Both the position numbers and the translations under genes were made by a program. The notes under the pieces were generated by a model. The model had not been told where the DNA came from. It did no database searches and was given only the letters and a program-made list of their open reading frames with translations. From positions 62,001-126,000 of the forward strand of contig NZ_JRVC01000002.1 of NCBI RefSeq assembly GCF_000807925.1: DNA of 64,000 nucleotides. Reading direction: 5' to 3'. Numbering within the stretch: position 1 is the stretch's first letter; every line of letters starts with the position of its first letter. Below are positions 17,911 to 27,136 of the stretch, piece after piece. Source of the stretch: Novosphingobium subterraneum (GTDB taxonomy: Bacteria; Pseudomonadota; Alphaproteobacteria; Sphingomonadales; Sphingomonadaceae).

Positions 17911-19518
17911 TTAAAGGGCAATGTCGGTGGGGCGGGCACGGCGAAGCCACTGTGCGACCCACATGCGCGTCAGGGTGACGGCGGTGAACACCGACGTCGC
18001 GATGCCGATCATGAGAACCACGGCAAAGCCCTTCACCGGTCCCGAGCCGAAGGCGAACATCAGCACGGCGGCAATGACGTTGGTGATATTCGCATCGAAA
18101 ATAGCGCGGCTGGCTTCCTTGTAGCCAAGCTCCACCGCCTGGACGACCTTGCGGCCGCGGTGTCGCTCCTCGCGGATGCGCTCGTTGATAAGCACGTTTG
18201 CGTCAACCGCCGCGCCGATGGTCAGCACGAAGCCGGCGATGCCCGGCAGCGTCAGCGTGGTGCCGATTATGCCCATGATGCCAAGGATCATGATCACGTT
18301 GATGATCACGGCGAGGTTCGCGTAGACGCCAAAGCGGCCATAGGTGACGAGAATGAACACCGCGAGGGCCAGCGTGCCGACGCCCATCGCGATCACACCC
18401 TTGCGGATCGAGTCCGCACCAAGGTCAGGCCCAACGGTGCGCTCTTCCACGACCTTCAGATCCACTGGCAGCGCGCCCGAACGCAGCGAGATCGCCAGCG
18501 CGTTGGCGCTTTCCGTGGTAAAGCGGCCAGAAATGATCGCGCTGCCGCCAAGGATGGGCTCGTTGATCGTCGGGGCGGAAAGGACCTTGCCGTCGAGAAT
18601 GATGGCGAATTGCTTGCCGACATTCTGCGTGGTCAACTTCGCGAACTTAGCGCCACCGTCGGTGTTGAAGGTGATGTTGACGACCGGCTCGTTAGTCTGC
18701 TGGTTGTTTGTCTGCTGGGCGTTGGTCAGCTGATCACCACGGATGCCACCAAGACGCTTGACTGCGATCGACGGTACGCCGCCGCCTTCTGCAGGGCTGA
18801 CGAAGGGCACGATCTCGCTGCCCGGGGGCGCGATGCCTTGCGCCACGTCAGAAGGCAGTGCCGAAGTATCGACGAGCTTGAACTCGAGCTTGGCGGTCTG
18901 ACCAAGCAGGTTCTTGAGCGCCTGCGGGTCCTGCAGGCCGGGAACCTGCACGACGATGCGCGTCGGCCCCGAACGGATGATCGTTGGCTCCTTCGTGCCG
19001 AGTGCGTCGATGCGCTTGCGCACGACTTCGACCGCCGTGTCCATCGCTTGGGTAACGGCCTGCTGGATACCGGCGTCGGTCGGCTTCAGGACGAAGCGGT
19101 TGCCATCGACGACGTTGATGTCCCAATCACGTTGGCCGGTGAGCCCTGCCCCGTTGGTCAGCGGCAGCACCGCTTCGCGCACTGCATCGACTTGCGAGGC
19201 ATCGGCGACAACGAAAGTCAGCGCACCATCGCGGTTGGAAATATCGCTGATGCGGATGTCTTTGCCATCCTGCTTCAGCTTGTTGCGAACCGATTCCTCC
19301 ATGCCTTCGATGCGCTGCTGGCGCACCTGCGAGGGATCGGCTTCAAGCAGGATGTGGCTGCCGCCTGCAAGATCGAGGCCGAGGTTGACCTTGGGCTCGG
19401 GCAGTGCACTCGGCCAACCAAGACCCATGGTTGCAGTGAGCGACGGGATGGCGGCTGCAACGCAAACCAGCGTTATCAGCCAAAGCCAGATCACCTTCCA
19501 GCGCGGAAATTCGAGCAT
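17911..19518 (-). CDS. secD: Protein translocase subunit SecD
   Basis: 535 residues, usual length. N-terminal TM, large periplasmic P1 domain starting with LGLDLAGGSHILLE, and five C-terminal TMs with TIGAAVDANVLINERIREE. A Gln/Asn-rich stretch (NAQQTNNQQTNEP) sits in the periplasmic part. Part of the yajC-secD-secF operon on the minus strand. Confidence 0.97.
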   Translation of the reverse strand: MLEFPRWKVIWLWLITLVCVAAAIPSLTATMGLGWPSALPEPKVNLGLDLAGGSHILLEADPSQVRQQRIEGMEESVRNKLKQDGKDIRISDISNRDGALTFVVADASQVDAVREAVLPLTNGAGLTGQRDWDINVVDGNRFVLKPTDAGIQQAVTQAMDTAVEVVRKRIDALGTKEPTIIRSGPTRIVVQVPGLQDPQALKNLLGQTAKLEFKLVDTSALPSDVAQGIAPPGSEIVPFVSPAEGGGVPSIAVKRLGGIRGDQLTNAQQTNNQQTNEPVVNITFNTDGGAKFAKLTTQNVGKQFAIILDGKVLSAPTINEPILGGSAIISGRFTTESANALAISLRSGALPVDLKVVEERTVGPDLGADSIRKGVIAMGVGTLALAVFILVTYGRFGVYANLAVIINVIMILGIMGIIGTTLTLPGIAGFVLTIGAAVDANVLINERIREERHRGRKVVQAVELGYKEASRAIFDANITNVIAAVLMFAFGSGPVKGFAVVLMIGIATSVFTAVTLTRMWVAQWLRRARPTDIAL

Positions 19519-19545
19519 GGGCGTTCAGCCTTCAGGAAAGTGAGA

Positions 19546-19875
19546 TCAGTCGTTCGCAGGCGAAGAGCCGACAGGCGGCACGATGTCGCCAATTGTGGCG
19601 CGCACGGCCTTGACCTTGACGTTCGGGCCGAGTTCCAATTCGACGTAGTGATCGTCGAGCTTGATCACCTTGCCGATCAGTCCGCCGGCAGTGACGACCA
19701 TGTCGCCCTTCTTCATGCCTGCGATCTTTGCCTTGTGCTCCTTCTGCTGGCGCATCTGCGGCCGCAGGATCAGGAACCAGAAGATGAAACCCATCGCCAC
19801 CAGCGGCATGAAAGTCATCCAGGCAGGCGGCTGGCCGGCATTTGCTGCGGCGGCGGAAAGAGTGCTGAGCATCAT
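19546..19875 (-). CDS. yajC: Preprotein translocase accessory subunit YajC
   Basis: 109 residues. One TM (about 18-37, MTFMPLVAMGFIFWFLILRP) followed by QMRQQKEHKAKIAGMKKGD and a small beta domain (VVTAGGLIGKVIKLDDHYVELEL). Forms the SecDF-YajC complex. Two adjacent ATGs (19875 and 19872) are possible starts. First gene of the sec operon, 27 bp upstream of secD. Confidence 0.93.
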   Translation of the reverse strand: MMLSTLSAAAANAGQPPAWMTFMPLVAMGFIFWFLILRPQMRQQKEHKAKIAGMKKGDMVVTAGGLIGKVIKLDDHYVELELGPNVKVKAVRATIGDIVPPVGSSPAND

Positions 19876-20062
19876 GGGTCCGTTTCTGGGATCGCAAGGC
19901 AAGGATTACAACCGGGCCGACTGCGGTTATCCCGCATTTACCGGCCCCGGCATGAACAAGCGGCGCGGTTAGCAGTTTGAACTGCGCAAGGCAATCTGAC
20001 GCGCTGGCCGAGAGGCTGGGCACGCCGCAGCCGATCCTCCGAACCTTTCGCCAATCTCGCGC

Positions 20063-20091
20063 TTGCCATCCTCAAAAGTGCTGCCTATAGG
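20063..20091 (+). promoter_or_regulatory. Promoter of tRNA-Pro
   Basis: TTGCCA (20063-20068), 17-nt spacer, TATAGG (20086-20091). The start site would fall about six bases before the mature tRNA 5' end at 20104. Confidence 0.65.
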
Positions 20092-20103
20092 CGCGCTTCC
20101 GGT

Positions 20104-20180
20104 CGGGACGTAGCGCAGCCTGGTAGCGCATCACACTGGGGGTGTGGGGGTCGGAGGTTCGAATCCTCTCGTCCCGACCA
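20104..20180 (+). tRNA. tRNA-Pro (anticodon GGG)
   Basis: 77 nt with encoded CCA. The acceptor stem CGGGACG pairs with CGTCCCG, discriminator A, CCA at 20178-20180. D arm TAGCGCAGCCTGGTAGCGCA, anticodon loop CTGGGGG with GGG at 20138-20140, T arm GAGGTTCGAATCCTC. The anticodon reads CCC/CCU proline codons. Confidence 0.97.
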
Positions 20181-20185
20181 ATTCA

Positions 20186-20224
20186 AAAGGCTCGCGAAGC
20201 GCATTGTGCTCGCGGGCCTTTTTG
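20186..20224 (+). terminator. Rho-independent terminator after tRNA-Pro
   Basis: GGCTCGCG (20189-20196) pairs with CGCGGGCC (20211-20218) and is followed by TTTTTGCT. Confidence 0.7.
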
Positions 20225-20296
20225 CTGTCTTCGTTTTCCTACACCGCGTCTTGTGGTTATATGCACCCGCGTCCCGCAACCTGGAAGGACGCAAGC

Positions 20297-20710
20297 ATGG
20301 CAAACTCCGAAGCCCTGATTTCATCGGTTTCTGCGATTATCGACAAGATCATCCCCGATGCTGCCTCACGCGATCAGGCAAAGCTCGAACTGCTTCGCCT
20401 TGAGAGCGCACGAGAATTGAAGCCGCTGAAGGCGCGCATCTCGGCGACCCTCGCCGAATCCCGCGCTGACGATCCGTGGACTCGCCGGGCGCGCCCTGCC
20501 TTTCTCTATGTGATGTACGCCGTGATCCTGTGGGCCTTGCCCATGGGCCTGCTGGCCGGGCTCGATCCGGCTGCTGCGCGGGCGATCATGACCGCGACGA
20601 GCGCCTATCTCAACGGCTTGCCCGAACCGCTCTATGCCTTGTTCGGCACCGGCTACCTTGGCTATACTGCGGCACGGCAGTGGGGAAAGGCCCGAGGAAC
20701 GGACCGCTGA
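20297..20710 (+). CDS. Three-TM holin-like protein (GTA_holin_3TM type)
   Basis: 137 residues. A soluble amphipathic N-terminus ([20 protein letters not shown], then a charged helix to about residue 60) precedes membrane segments around [20 protein letters not shown] and a C-terminal hydrophobic hairpin ending [19 protein letters not shown]. The pattern fits the holin family linked with gene-transfer-agent release in alphaproteobacteria. No GTA capsid, portal or terminase gene is in the window. GGAAGGA upstream supports the ATG at 20297. Confidence 0.65.
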   Translation: MANSEALISSVSAIIDKIIPDAASRDQAKLELLRLESARELKPLKARISATLAESRADDPWTRRARPAFLYVMYAVILWALPMGLLAGLDPAAARAIMTATSAYLNGLPEPLYALFGTGYLGYTAARQWGKARGTDR

Positions 20711-20752
20711 ATGCGCAACGCCTTGGTTAGTTTCTGGTAACCTCCGCCTGAT

Positions 20753-21133
20753 ATGAAAGCAGGCATGAGAACGAGGTCGGACCGCTTTTTGATGCCTTTG
20801 CTGGCCGCAGGCAGGCGCGCGCCGCTTGTAGCCAGCCTTGCTCCGCTTGGCTTGATCCTTGCGCTCGGCGGCTGCGGATCCTCCGACAACGAAAAGCTCG
20901 AAGCGCGGATCGCAGCGCTGGAGGCGAAGGCAGACGCGGCCGACAAGCGCTCGCGGCAAGCGTTGAGCATGGCGGCCACCAGCAACCCCGCGCCAGTTGT
21001 CGAGAGCGGCACAACCGACAGCTTCGGCGAGCCCTCGCTGTCGGATGAAGTCACCGACGGATCCGCCGACAGCGCGATATATGAAAACACGATCGAGGCA
21101 CCTGCGGGTCCCCCCATCGCCCCCGGCTTTTAA
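20753..21133 (+). CDS. Putative lipoprotein with coiled-coil segment
   Basis: 126 residues; not a family I recognise. A long basic N-region leads into the hydrophobic stretch LAPLGLILALGGC, a lipobox with Cys41. After it a short heptad-like helix (NEKLEARIAALEAKADAADKR) and an acidic low-complexity tail. The N-terminus is long for a lipoprotein signal, so a later in-frame ATG (Met14) may be the true start. It lies between the holin-like gene and aroQ. Confidence 0.55.
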   Translation: MKAGMRTRSDRFLMPLLAAGRRAPLVASLAPLGLILALGGCGSSDNEKLEARIAALEAKADAADKRSRQALSMAATSNPAPVVESGTTDSFGEPSLSDEVTDGSADSAIYENTIEAPAGPPIAPGF

Positions 21134-21208
21134 TAATCACCTCCCTCTTGCCCTTGCGACTTTGCCCGCATTGTCTATCACGACAGGCATTCGCGATCGG
21201 GGGATCTG

Positions 21209-21661
21209 ATGACACAAGCTTCCGGCCAGGGCACGACCGTCTATGTGCTCAATGGCCCCAACCTCAACCTGCTCGGCCTGCGCGAACCGGAAATCTACGG
21301 TTCGCAGACGCTCGACGACATCGCCGGCATGCTCGAAGATCGCGGCCGTGAACTGGGTCTCGAGATCGACATGCGCCAGTCCAACCATGAAGGCCATCTG
21401 ATAGACTGGCTCCATGAGGCGCAGGCCGAGGGCGTAAAGGCCGTGCTGCTCAACGCCGGTGCCTACACCCACACCTCGGTGGCGATCCACGATGCGATCA
21501 AGTCGATCAAGGTGCCGGTGATCGAGGTTCACCTGTCGAACCCGCACAAACGCGAGGCTTTCCGCCACCATTCCTATGTCGGCATGGCCGCGCTTGGCAC
21601 TGTCTGCGGCTTCGGCGCAAACAGCTACCTTGCGGCATTGGACGCCGTTTCGCGCCTTTGA
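21209..21661 (+). CDS. aroQ: 3-dehydroquinate dehydratase, type II
   Basis: 150 residues. Shikimate-pathway enzyme forming 3-dehydroshikimate. VYVLNGPNLNLLGLREPEIYG includes the catalytic Tyr of the lid; MRQSNHEGHLIDWLHEA, NAGAYTHTSVAIHDA and VIEVHLSNPHKREAFRHHS carry the substrate-binding residues and general-acid His. Followed by accB-accC, a common alphaproteobacterial neighbourhood. Confidence 0.97.
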   Translation: MTQASGQGTTVYVLNGPNLNLLGLREPEIYGSQTLDDIAGMLEDRGRELGLEIDMRQSNHEGHLIDWLHEAQAEGVKAVLLNAGAYTHTSVAIHDAIKSIKVPVIEVHLSNPHKREAFRHHSYVGMAALGTVCGFGANSYLAALDAVSRL

Positions 21662-21674
21662 AACAGGCGTTTTT
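21653..21674 (+). terminator. Weak terminator overlapping the aroQ stop
   Basis: CGCCT (21653-21657) and AGGCG (21665-21669) form a 5-bp stem followed by TTTTT. The stop codon lies in the loop. It may reduce read-through into accB. Confidence 0.4.
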
Positions 21675-21762
21675 CCACTTTCACTGATCGCTGCCACTTG
21701 CCAGTCCATCGCGTTGGGGGCATGGCGCGCGGTCAGAATTCATACCCCGCGAGGAAATTCAA

Positions 21763-22251
21763 ATGGGTCACGAACGCGGCGACAAGGCCGAAAACATGGC
21801 GATCGACGGCAAGCTTGTACGCGAACTGGCAGAGCTTCTTGCCGAAACCGGGCTGTCTGAAATCGAGGTCGAGGATGGCGAGCGCAAAATCCGCGTAGCC
21901 CGTCAGCTGACTGCTGCGCCGGTCGCTCAGGTTGCGGTTGCAGCCCCGGCCCCGGTCGCTGCACCTGCCGCGACGGCAGCACCTGCTGCGCCTGCCGCTG
22001 CTCCTGCAGAAGACCATTCCAACGCCGTGAAGTCACCGATGGTCGGGACCTGCTACCTCGCCGCCGAACCGGGCGCTGCCAACTTCGTCACCGTCGGCCA
22101 GAGCGTGAAGGCGGGCGAAACCCTGCTGATCATCGAAGCGATGAAGGTGATGAACCCGATCACCGCGCCTGCCGCAGGCGTGGTAAAGGCGATCCTGGTC
22201 GAGAACGCGCAGCCGGTCGAATTCGACCAGCCGCTGGTCGTGATCGCGTAA
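21763..22251 (+). CDS. accB: Biotin carboxyl carrier protein of acetyl-CoA carboxylase
   Basis: 162 residues. An N-terminal helical part is followed by a Pro/Ala-rich flexible hinge (about 50-88) and the biotinyl domain with EAMKVMN; the Lys is biotinylated. Part of the ACC complex that makes malonyl-CoA. GAGGAAA upstream of the ATG. Ten bases separate it from accC. Confidence 0.97.
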   Translation: MGHERGDKAENMAIDGKLVRELAELLAETGLSEIEVEDGERKIRVARQLTAAPVAQVAVAAPAPVAAPAATAAPAAPAAAPAEDHSNAVKSPMVGTCYLAAEPGAANFVTVGQSVKAGETLLIIEAMKVMNPITAPAAGVVKAILVENAQPVEFDQPLVVIA

Positions 22252-22261
22252 AGGTCCGCTG

Positions 22262-23608
22262 ATGGCCATCAAGCGCCTGCTTATCGCCAACCGCGGCGAA
22301 ATCGCGCTGCGCATCCACCGCGCCGCGCACGAAATGGGCATTGAGACGGTCGCGGTGCACTCCACCGCCGATGCCGACGCGATGCACGTGCGCCTCGCCG
22401 ATCATGCGGTGTGCATCGGTCCGCCCGCAGCGAAGGATAGCTACCTCAACGTCGCGGCGATCATTTCGGCAGCCGAAATCACTCACGCTGACGCGATCCA
22501 CCCGGGCTACGGCTTCCTTTCGGAGAATGCCAAGTTCGCCGAGATCGTCGAAGCCCACGACATCACCTGGATCGGCCCCAAGCCCGAACACATCCGCACG
22601 ATGGGCGACAAGATCGAGGCCAAGCGCACCGCTGGCGCACTCGGCCTGCCGCTGGTGCCGGGTTCGGACGGCGCGGTTTCGGATCTCGAGGAAGCCAAGG
22701 CCATTGCCGAAAAGGCCGGCTATCCGGTGATCATCAAGGCAGCATCGGGCGGCGGCGGTCGCGGGATGAAGGTCTGCAACACCCCTGAACAGCTTGAAAC
22801 CCTGATTCAGCAGGCTGGCAGCGAAGCCAAGGCCGCCTTCGGCGACGCGACGGTCTACATCGAGAAGTACCTCGGCAACCCGCGCCACATCGAATTCCAG
22901 ATCTTCGGCGACGGCAATGGCAATGCCATCCACCTCGGCGAACGCGACTGTTCGCTGCAGCGCCGACATCAGAAGGTGCTTGAAGAAGCGCCCTCGCCGG
23001 TGATCTCGACCGAAGAGCGCAACCGCATGGGGGGCATTGTCGCCAAGGCCATGGCTGACATGGGCTATCGCGGTGCGGGTACCATCGAGTTCCTGTGGGA
23101 AAACGGCGAGTTCTACTTCATCGAGATGAACACCCGCCTGCAGGTGGAGCATCCTGTTACCGAAGCAATCACCGGCGTCGATCTGGTGCGCGAACAGATC
23201 CGCATTGCCGATGGCAAGCCCCTGTCGGTCAGCCAGGACGAGATCGAGTTCAAGGGGCACGCGATCGAGTGCCGCATCAATGCGGAAGATCCGTTCACCT
23301 TTGCCCCTTCGCCCGGCCTGGTTAAGAGCTATCACGCCGCGGGCGGCATGCACGTACGGGTCGATTCCGGGCTCTATGCCGGGTACAAGATCCCGCCGTA
23401 CTATGACTCGATGATCGCCAAGCTGATCGTCTACGGCCGTACACGCGAAGGGTGCATCATGCGCCTCAAGCGCGCGCTTCAGGAAATGGTGATCGAAGGA
23501 CCCAAGACCTCGATTCCGCTTCACCAGCGCCTTTTGAACGAGCCTGATTTCCTCTCTGGCGACTACACCATCAAGTGGCTGGAAGAGTGGCTGGCCAAGG
23601 ACGCCTGA
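22262..23608 (+). CDS. accC: Biotin carboxylase subunit of acetyl-CoA carboxylase
   Basis: 448 residues. ATP-grasp enzyme that carboxylates biotin on Acc[23 protein letters not shown] start, [15 protein letters not shown], the glycine-rich loop [12 protein letters not shown], and [22 protein letters not shown] with the catalytic Glu/Arg. Ends at a strong terminator. Confidence 0.98.
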   Translation: MAIKRLLIANRGEIALRIHRAAHEMGIETVAVHSTADADAMHVRLADHAVCIGPPAAKDSYLNVAAIISAAEITHADAIHPGYGFLSENAKFAEIVEAHDITWIGPKPEHIRTMGDKIEAKRTAGALGLPLVPGSDGAVSDLEEAKAIAEKAGYPVIIKAASGGGGRGMKVCNTPEQLETLIQQAGSEAKAAFGDATVYIEKYLGNPRHIEFQIFGDGNGNAIHLGERDCSLQRRHQKVLEEAPSPVISTEERNRMGGIVAKAMADMGYRGAGTIEFLWENGEFYFIEMNTRLQVEHPVTEAITGVDLVREQIRIADGKPLSVSQDEIEFKGHAIECRINAEDPFTFAPSPGLVKSYHAAGGMHVRVDSGLYAGYKIPPYYDSMIAKLIVYGRTREGCIMRLKRALQEMVIEGPKTSIPLHQRLLNEPDFLSGDYTIKWLEEWLAKDA

Positions 23609-23626
23609 TCCGCCATCTTCCCAAAC

Positions 23627-23656
23627 AAAAAGCCCCCGCATTGCGGGGGCTTTTCC
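23627..23656. terminator. Bidirectional intrinsic terminator after accC
   Basis: AGCCCCCGCA and TGCGGGGGCT form a near-loopless hairpin with AAAA on the left and TTTT on the right, so it can stop both accC and the convergent small gene. Confidence 0.85.
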
Positions 23657-23663
23657 GTTCTGC

Positions 23664-23882
23664 TCAGTCCATGACCGGCAATCTTGCACGAATGGCCCGC
23701 CAAGCCGGCTCGGGCCGGTCGTTCTTCACCAGGATCGCTTCCACCTCGTCGAATTCCTCGAGTTCGAGCGCCTCTGTCACGCTGAGCGGAAAATAGACAT
23801 TCTCGTCGTTGTCCATGCGCACGGCATAGGCGCCGCGCCCTTCCTCGCTTTTCGTAACGATGCACATCGCCTTCACTGCCAT
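23664..23882 (-). CDS. Small acidic protein of unknown function
   Basis: 72 residues: starts MAVKAMCIVTKSEEGRGAYAV, then NDENVYFPLSVTEALELEEF and a C-terminal basic helix. The predicted strand-rich N-terminal half could be a small beta barrel, but I do not recognise the family. The ATG at 23880-23882 has AAAGG upstream. Support is position (convergent with accC, terminator between) and sensible codon use; it could be spurious. Confidence 0.5.
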   Translation of the reverse strand: MAVKAMCIVTKSEEGRGAYAVRMDNDENVYFPLSVTEALELEEFDEVEAILVKNDRPEPAWRAIRARLPVMD

Positions 23883-23971
23883 GGACAATACCTTTTATTT
23901 CGTAGCGTTACATAAGACCGCCAATCCGGCAGGCTTCGAGACAAAGCCCGCAAGGCGCCGCATAGTCAACC

Positions 23972-24574
23972 CTAGCGCTCGCGCGGCTTCCACGTAAGTA
24001 CGCGCCAGACATAGCCGATAAGCACGATGACCAGCGTCGCAGTCGCGATCGGCCCGGTGTACTTCTCGATCTCTCCAAAGTTGCGCCCGAGGTAATAGCC
24101 CGCGCCACTCAGGATCGCATTCCAGATTGCAGCGCCAGCGAAGGTGAACAGTAGAAACCGTACATGCCCCATGTGCGTAAGACCGGCTGGCAATGAGATC
24201 ATCGTGCGCATGAACGGGGCAAACCGCACAGCGAAGACTACCCACTGGCCATGCCGCCGAAAGAACCGGACTATTGCCTCTACGTCCTCCCATTCGACGG
24301 TAAGCCAGCGCCCGAAGCGACCGACAAAGGGGCGCAGTCTCTGATAGCCCAACGTCCGGCCGAGGAGATACCAGCAATAGTTGCCCAACGTCGATCCGAC
24401 AGTGCCTGCCAGCATCAGCGGCCAGAATTCCATTCGGCCCCGCGCCACGGCGATCCCGCCCAGCCCCATGATAAGCTCGGATGGAATTGGCGGAAACACG
24501 TTTTCGATGACCATCAGGAACGCGATGCCCCAATAGCCACCGCCTTCGATCAGGTGGACGATCCAGTCATTCAT
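23972..24574 (-). CDS. DedA-family membrane protein
   Basis: 200 residues, four to five membrane segments. Family features: FPPIPSELIMGLGG near residue 30, GSTLGNYCWYLLGR, and FFRRHGQWVVFAVRFAPFMRTMISLPAG with the membrane-embedded Arg pair. DedA proteins are undecaprenyl-phosphate or phospholipid flippase candidates needed for membrane-potential homeostasis. It lies 63 bp from gshB in the same direction; an operon is possible. Confidence 0.87.
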   Translation of the reverse strand: MNDWIVHLIEGGGYWGIAFLMVIENVFPPIPSELIMGLGGIAVARGRMEFWPLMLAGTVGSTLGNYCWYLLGRTLGYQRLRPFVGRFGRWLTVEWEDVEAIVRFFRRHGQWVVFAVRFAPFMRTMISLPAGLTHMGHVRFLLFTFAGAAIWNAILSGAGYYLGRNFGEIEKYTGPIATATLVIVLIGYVWRVLTWKPRER

Positions 24575-24637
24575 GAGAAGGGTAACGATTCCAAACGGCC
24601 AAAAGCTCCTGCTTCCGATGGAGGAGCCCGGATGCCC

Positions 24638-25585
24638 TTACAGCCGCCGCTCGATCGCGTCCCAGATCATCCCCGGCGTATCGGTGCCGTTGAACTTGTC
24701 GATCGCGACAATCCCGGTCGGCGAAGTTACGTTGATCTCGGTCAGGTACTTGCCGCCGATCACGTCGATGCCAACGAAGATCAGGCCAAGACGCTTCAGC
24801 TGCGGCCCGAGCGCTGCACAGATTTCCTGCTCTTCCGCCGTCAGTTCCGTCTTCTCGGCATAGCCGCCGACCGCAAGGTTCGAGCGGAACTCGCCCTCAC
24901 CCGGCTTGCGGTTGATGGCGCCGGCGATCTCGCCATCGACCAGCACGATACGCTTGTCGCCCTTGGCGACCTCGGGAAGAAACGCCTGCACCATGTGCGG
25001 CTCGGGCCAGGTCTGGTTGAACACCTCAAACAGCGCGCCAAGGTTTTCGCCTTCGGGCCCGACGCGGAAAATAGCCTTGCCGCCATTGCCGTGGATGGGC
25101 TTCACGACGATCGCGCCATGCTTCTTCTGGAACAGCCGCACTTCCTCGACCGAGCGGGTGACGATCGTTGGCGGCATGAAGCGCCGATAATCAAGCACCA
25201 TGACCTTTTCAGGCGCATTGCGAACGCTCCGGGGATTGTTGACGACCAGCGCTTCACCCTCGATCCGCTCGAGCAGATGGGTGGCCGTGATGTAGCCCAT
25301 GTGGAACGGAGGGTCCTGCCGCATGAGGATCACGTCGATATCGCGCCCAAGGTCGAGCCGGCGCACGTCGCCTGTCTTGTAGTGGTCGCCCTCCACGCGC
25401 TGCACCGTCACCGGACGGGCATGAGCGATCAGCCGGTCATCCTCGTCCAGCGTCAGCGAACCTACGTCGTAATGGTAAACCTCGTGCCCGCGCTCCTGCG
25501 CCGAAAGCATGAGTGCGAAGCTGGAATCTCCAGCGATATTAATCGAGTGGAGCGGGTCCATCTGGACCGCAACGCGAAGAGTCAT
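24638..25585 (-). CDS. gshB: Glutathione synthetase
   Basis: 315 residues, usual length. ATP-grasp enzyme ligating glycine to gamma-glutamylcysteine. MTLRVAVQMDPLHSINIAGD start, QDPPFHMGYITATHLLE, VKPIHGNGGKAIFRV (ATP loop), and GIDVIGGKYLTEINVTSPTG (Mg ligands). Supplies the glutathione used by the GST and GFA-type proteins found 8 kb away. Confidence 0.97.
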   Translation of the reverse strand: MTLRVAVQMDPLHSINIAGDSSFALMLSAQERGHEVYHYDVGSLTLDEDDRLIAHARPVTVQRVEGDHYKTGDVRRLDLGRDIDVILMRQDPPFHMGYITATHLLERIEGEALVVNNPRSVRNAPEKVMVLDYRRFMPPTIVTRSVEEVRLFQKKHGAIVVKPIHGNGGKAIFRVGPEGENLGALFEVFNQTWPEPHMVQAFLPEVAKGDKRIVLVDGEIAGAINRKPGEGEFRSNLAVGGYAEKTELTAEEQEICAALGPQLKRLGLIFVGIDVIGGKYLTEINVTSPTGIVAIDKFNGTDTPGMIWDAIERRL

Positions 25586-25700
25586 GCTTGCACAGATCCT
25601 CAGGGGTTTATCTCAGGTGCGCCTTAAAGCCGATTTGTAGCTTGTGCGACCATTTTCAGATCGCGCCTCGAAGGCGCCCCCCAAATCCAAGGAGCCATTG

Positions 25701-25889
25701 ATGCGCAAGCTGTTCACCGTTGCCGCTGCCGGAATCGCCGTTCTCGGCTGGTCGTCACAGGGCGTTGCCAACCCCGACCCGCACCCCACCAGCGCCCCGA
25801 AGGACGATCACAAGGGCGACAAGAAGGACGAGCATCACGACGAGCACAAGGACGGCGAACACAAGGAAGAGCACAAGCCCGCCCACTAA
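25701..25889 (+). CDS. Small secreted His/Lys/Asp-rich protein
   Basis: 62 residues. Signal peptide MRKLFTVAAAGIAVLGWSSQGVA, leaving a mature peptide of about 39 residues made almost only of His, Lys, Asp and Glu (DDHKGDKKDEHHDEHKDGEHKEEHKPAH). Such composition suggests periplasmic binding of Ni, Zn or Cu, but no function is demonstrated. AAGGAG lies 9 nt upstream of the ATG, and a GCGCCT/AGGCGC hairpin (25663-25677) is in the leader. Confidence 0.65.
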   Translation: MRKLFTVAAAGIAVLGWSSQGVANPDPHPTSAPKDDHKGDKKDEHHDEHKDGEHKEEHKPAH

Positions 25890-25896
25890 GCGTCGG

Positions 25897-26253
25897 TCAG
25901 GTGCCGGGTTGCCAGGCGTTGGCAATCCGGTACGGCCACTTTCCCTGTGCCATCAGGATAACGTCAATTCGGACGTCATCGCCAGGCCTTGCATACTTTC
26001 CGGCAAGCATTTCCGCCGCCCTTGCGACGCGTCGCAGGCGGTGAGCGTCAATCGCGGCGCCCAGTTGCCGGGCATCCTTGCGCCATTTCACTTCGATGAA
26101 CGCAACCGTTCGCCCTTTTCGCGCGATCAGGTCGACCTCGCCTGCCATGAGCTTCACCCGCTGCGCCAGAATGCGCCAGCCCTGAAGCCGCAGCCACCAC
26201 GCTGCCAGCCATTCGGCCCGCCGTCCTTGCTGCTCAGCCTCGGCACGCCTCAT
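25897..26253 (-). CDS. yraN: YraN/UPF0102 family nuclease-like protein
   Basis: 118 residues. Endonuclease-like fold with AGEVDLIARKGRTVAFIEVKWRKD (the D...EVK catalytic pattern) and DVRIDVILM. The family is predicted to be a Holliday-junction-resolvase-like nuclease of unknown role. Translationally coupled to rsmI (4-bp ATGA overlap), the conserved rsmI-yraN pairing. Confidence 0.88.
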   Translation of the reverse strand: MRRAEAEQQGRRAEWLAAWWLRLQGWRILAQRVKLMAGEVDLIARKGRTVAFIEVKWRKDARQLGAAIDAHRLRRVARAAEMLAGKYARPGDDVRIDVILMAQGKWPYRIANAWQPGT

Positions 26254-27086
26254 TCCTTGAGTGCCATGGCCCGTGCGTAAAGCACCTTGCGATCCAGCCC
26301 AAGCGCCTTTGCCACCTTGCCTGCCGCTTGCGATGTAGACATCTCGGCCAGCGCTGCGCGCAGTTCCGCGTCGATGACGTCGTCCTCGGGCGCTTCGGCC
26401 TCTCCGGGTGGCGCAATGAGAAGCACGATCTCACCTTTCGGCGGCTGCGCCGAGTAGTGCGCCGCAAGTTCCGCTGCAGAGCCGGAACGACACTCCTCGT
26501 GCAACTTGGTCAGCTCACGCGCAACCGCGACCTCGCGTCCGGGCAAACGCTCGGCGATTGCTTCCAGCGAAGCCACAAGGCGGGGCCCCGTTTCATAGAA
26601 TGCCAGCGTGGCCGGGACGCCGGATAGTTCGGTCAGGACATCGCCCCGCGCCTTCTCCTTGTTCGGCAGGAACCCCGCAAACAGGAACCGATCCGTCGGC
26701 AACCCCGCCATCGACAAGGCGGTCACGACCGCGCTCGCACCGGGCAACGACGTGACCGATATCCCCCGCGCCCGCGCCTCTCGCACCAACCTGTAACCCG
26801 GATCGGAGATCAGCGGCGTTCCGGCATCCGATACCAGTGCAACCGCCTTGACCGCCATTTCTGCCAGCAGCGCTTCCCTCGCGCCGTCGCTGGCATGATC
26901 GTCATACCGTCGCATCGGCTTGTGAAGGCCCAGCAGATTCAGCAATTTCCCTGTCACCCGCGTATCCTCGCAGGCTACCAGATCGCAGCGCCCAAGCGTG
27001 TCTGTGGCGCGACGGGTCATGTCACCAAGATTGCCAATAGGCGTGGCAACAATATAGAGACCGGGTGCAAGAGGCGACGTATCCAT
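26250..27086 (-). CDS. rsmI: 16S rRNA (cytidine1402-2'-O)-methyltransferase RsmI
   Basis: 278 residues. LYIVATPIGNLGDMTRRA at the N-terminus, DHASDGAREALL, VSDAGTPLISDPGYRLV and GASAVVTALSMAGLPTDRFLFAGFLP are diagnostic SAM and rRNA-binding blocks. Modifies C1402 in the ribosomal P site. Divergent from the LppC-like lipoprotein. Confidence 0.96.
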   Translation of the reverse strand: MDTSPLAPGLYIVATPIGNLGDMTRRATDTLGRCDLVACEDTRVTGKLLNLLGLHKPMRRYDDHASDGAREALLAEMAVKAVALVSDAGTPLISDPGYRLVREARARGISVTSLPGASAVVTALSMAGLPTDRFLFAGFLPNKEKARGDVLTELSGVPATLAFYETGPRLVASLEAIAERLPGREVAVARELTKLHEECRSGSAAELAAHYSAQPPKGEIVLLIAPPGEAEAPEDDVIDAELRAALAEMSTSQAAGKVAKALGLDRKVLYARAMALKE

Positions 27087-27136
27087 GGCTTTTCCATGGA
27101 CCGGCGATGACAGAGCGACAAGAGGGTGTGCAGGGA

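Noticed and set aside
20297-20710. Prophage or complete GTA cluster after tRNA-Pro
   Set aside because: No integrase next to the tRNA, no duplicated tRNA end and no structural phage genes; neighbours are housekeeping.
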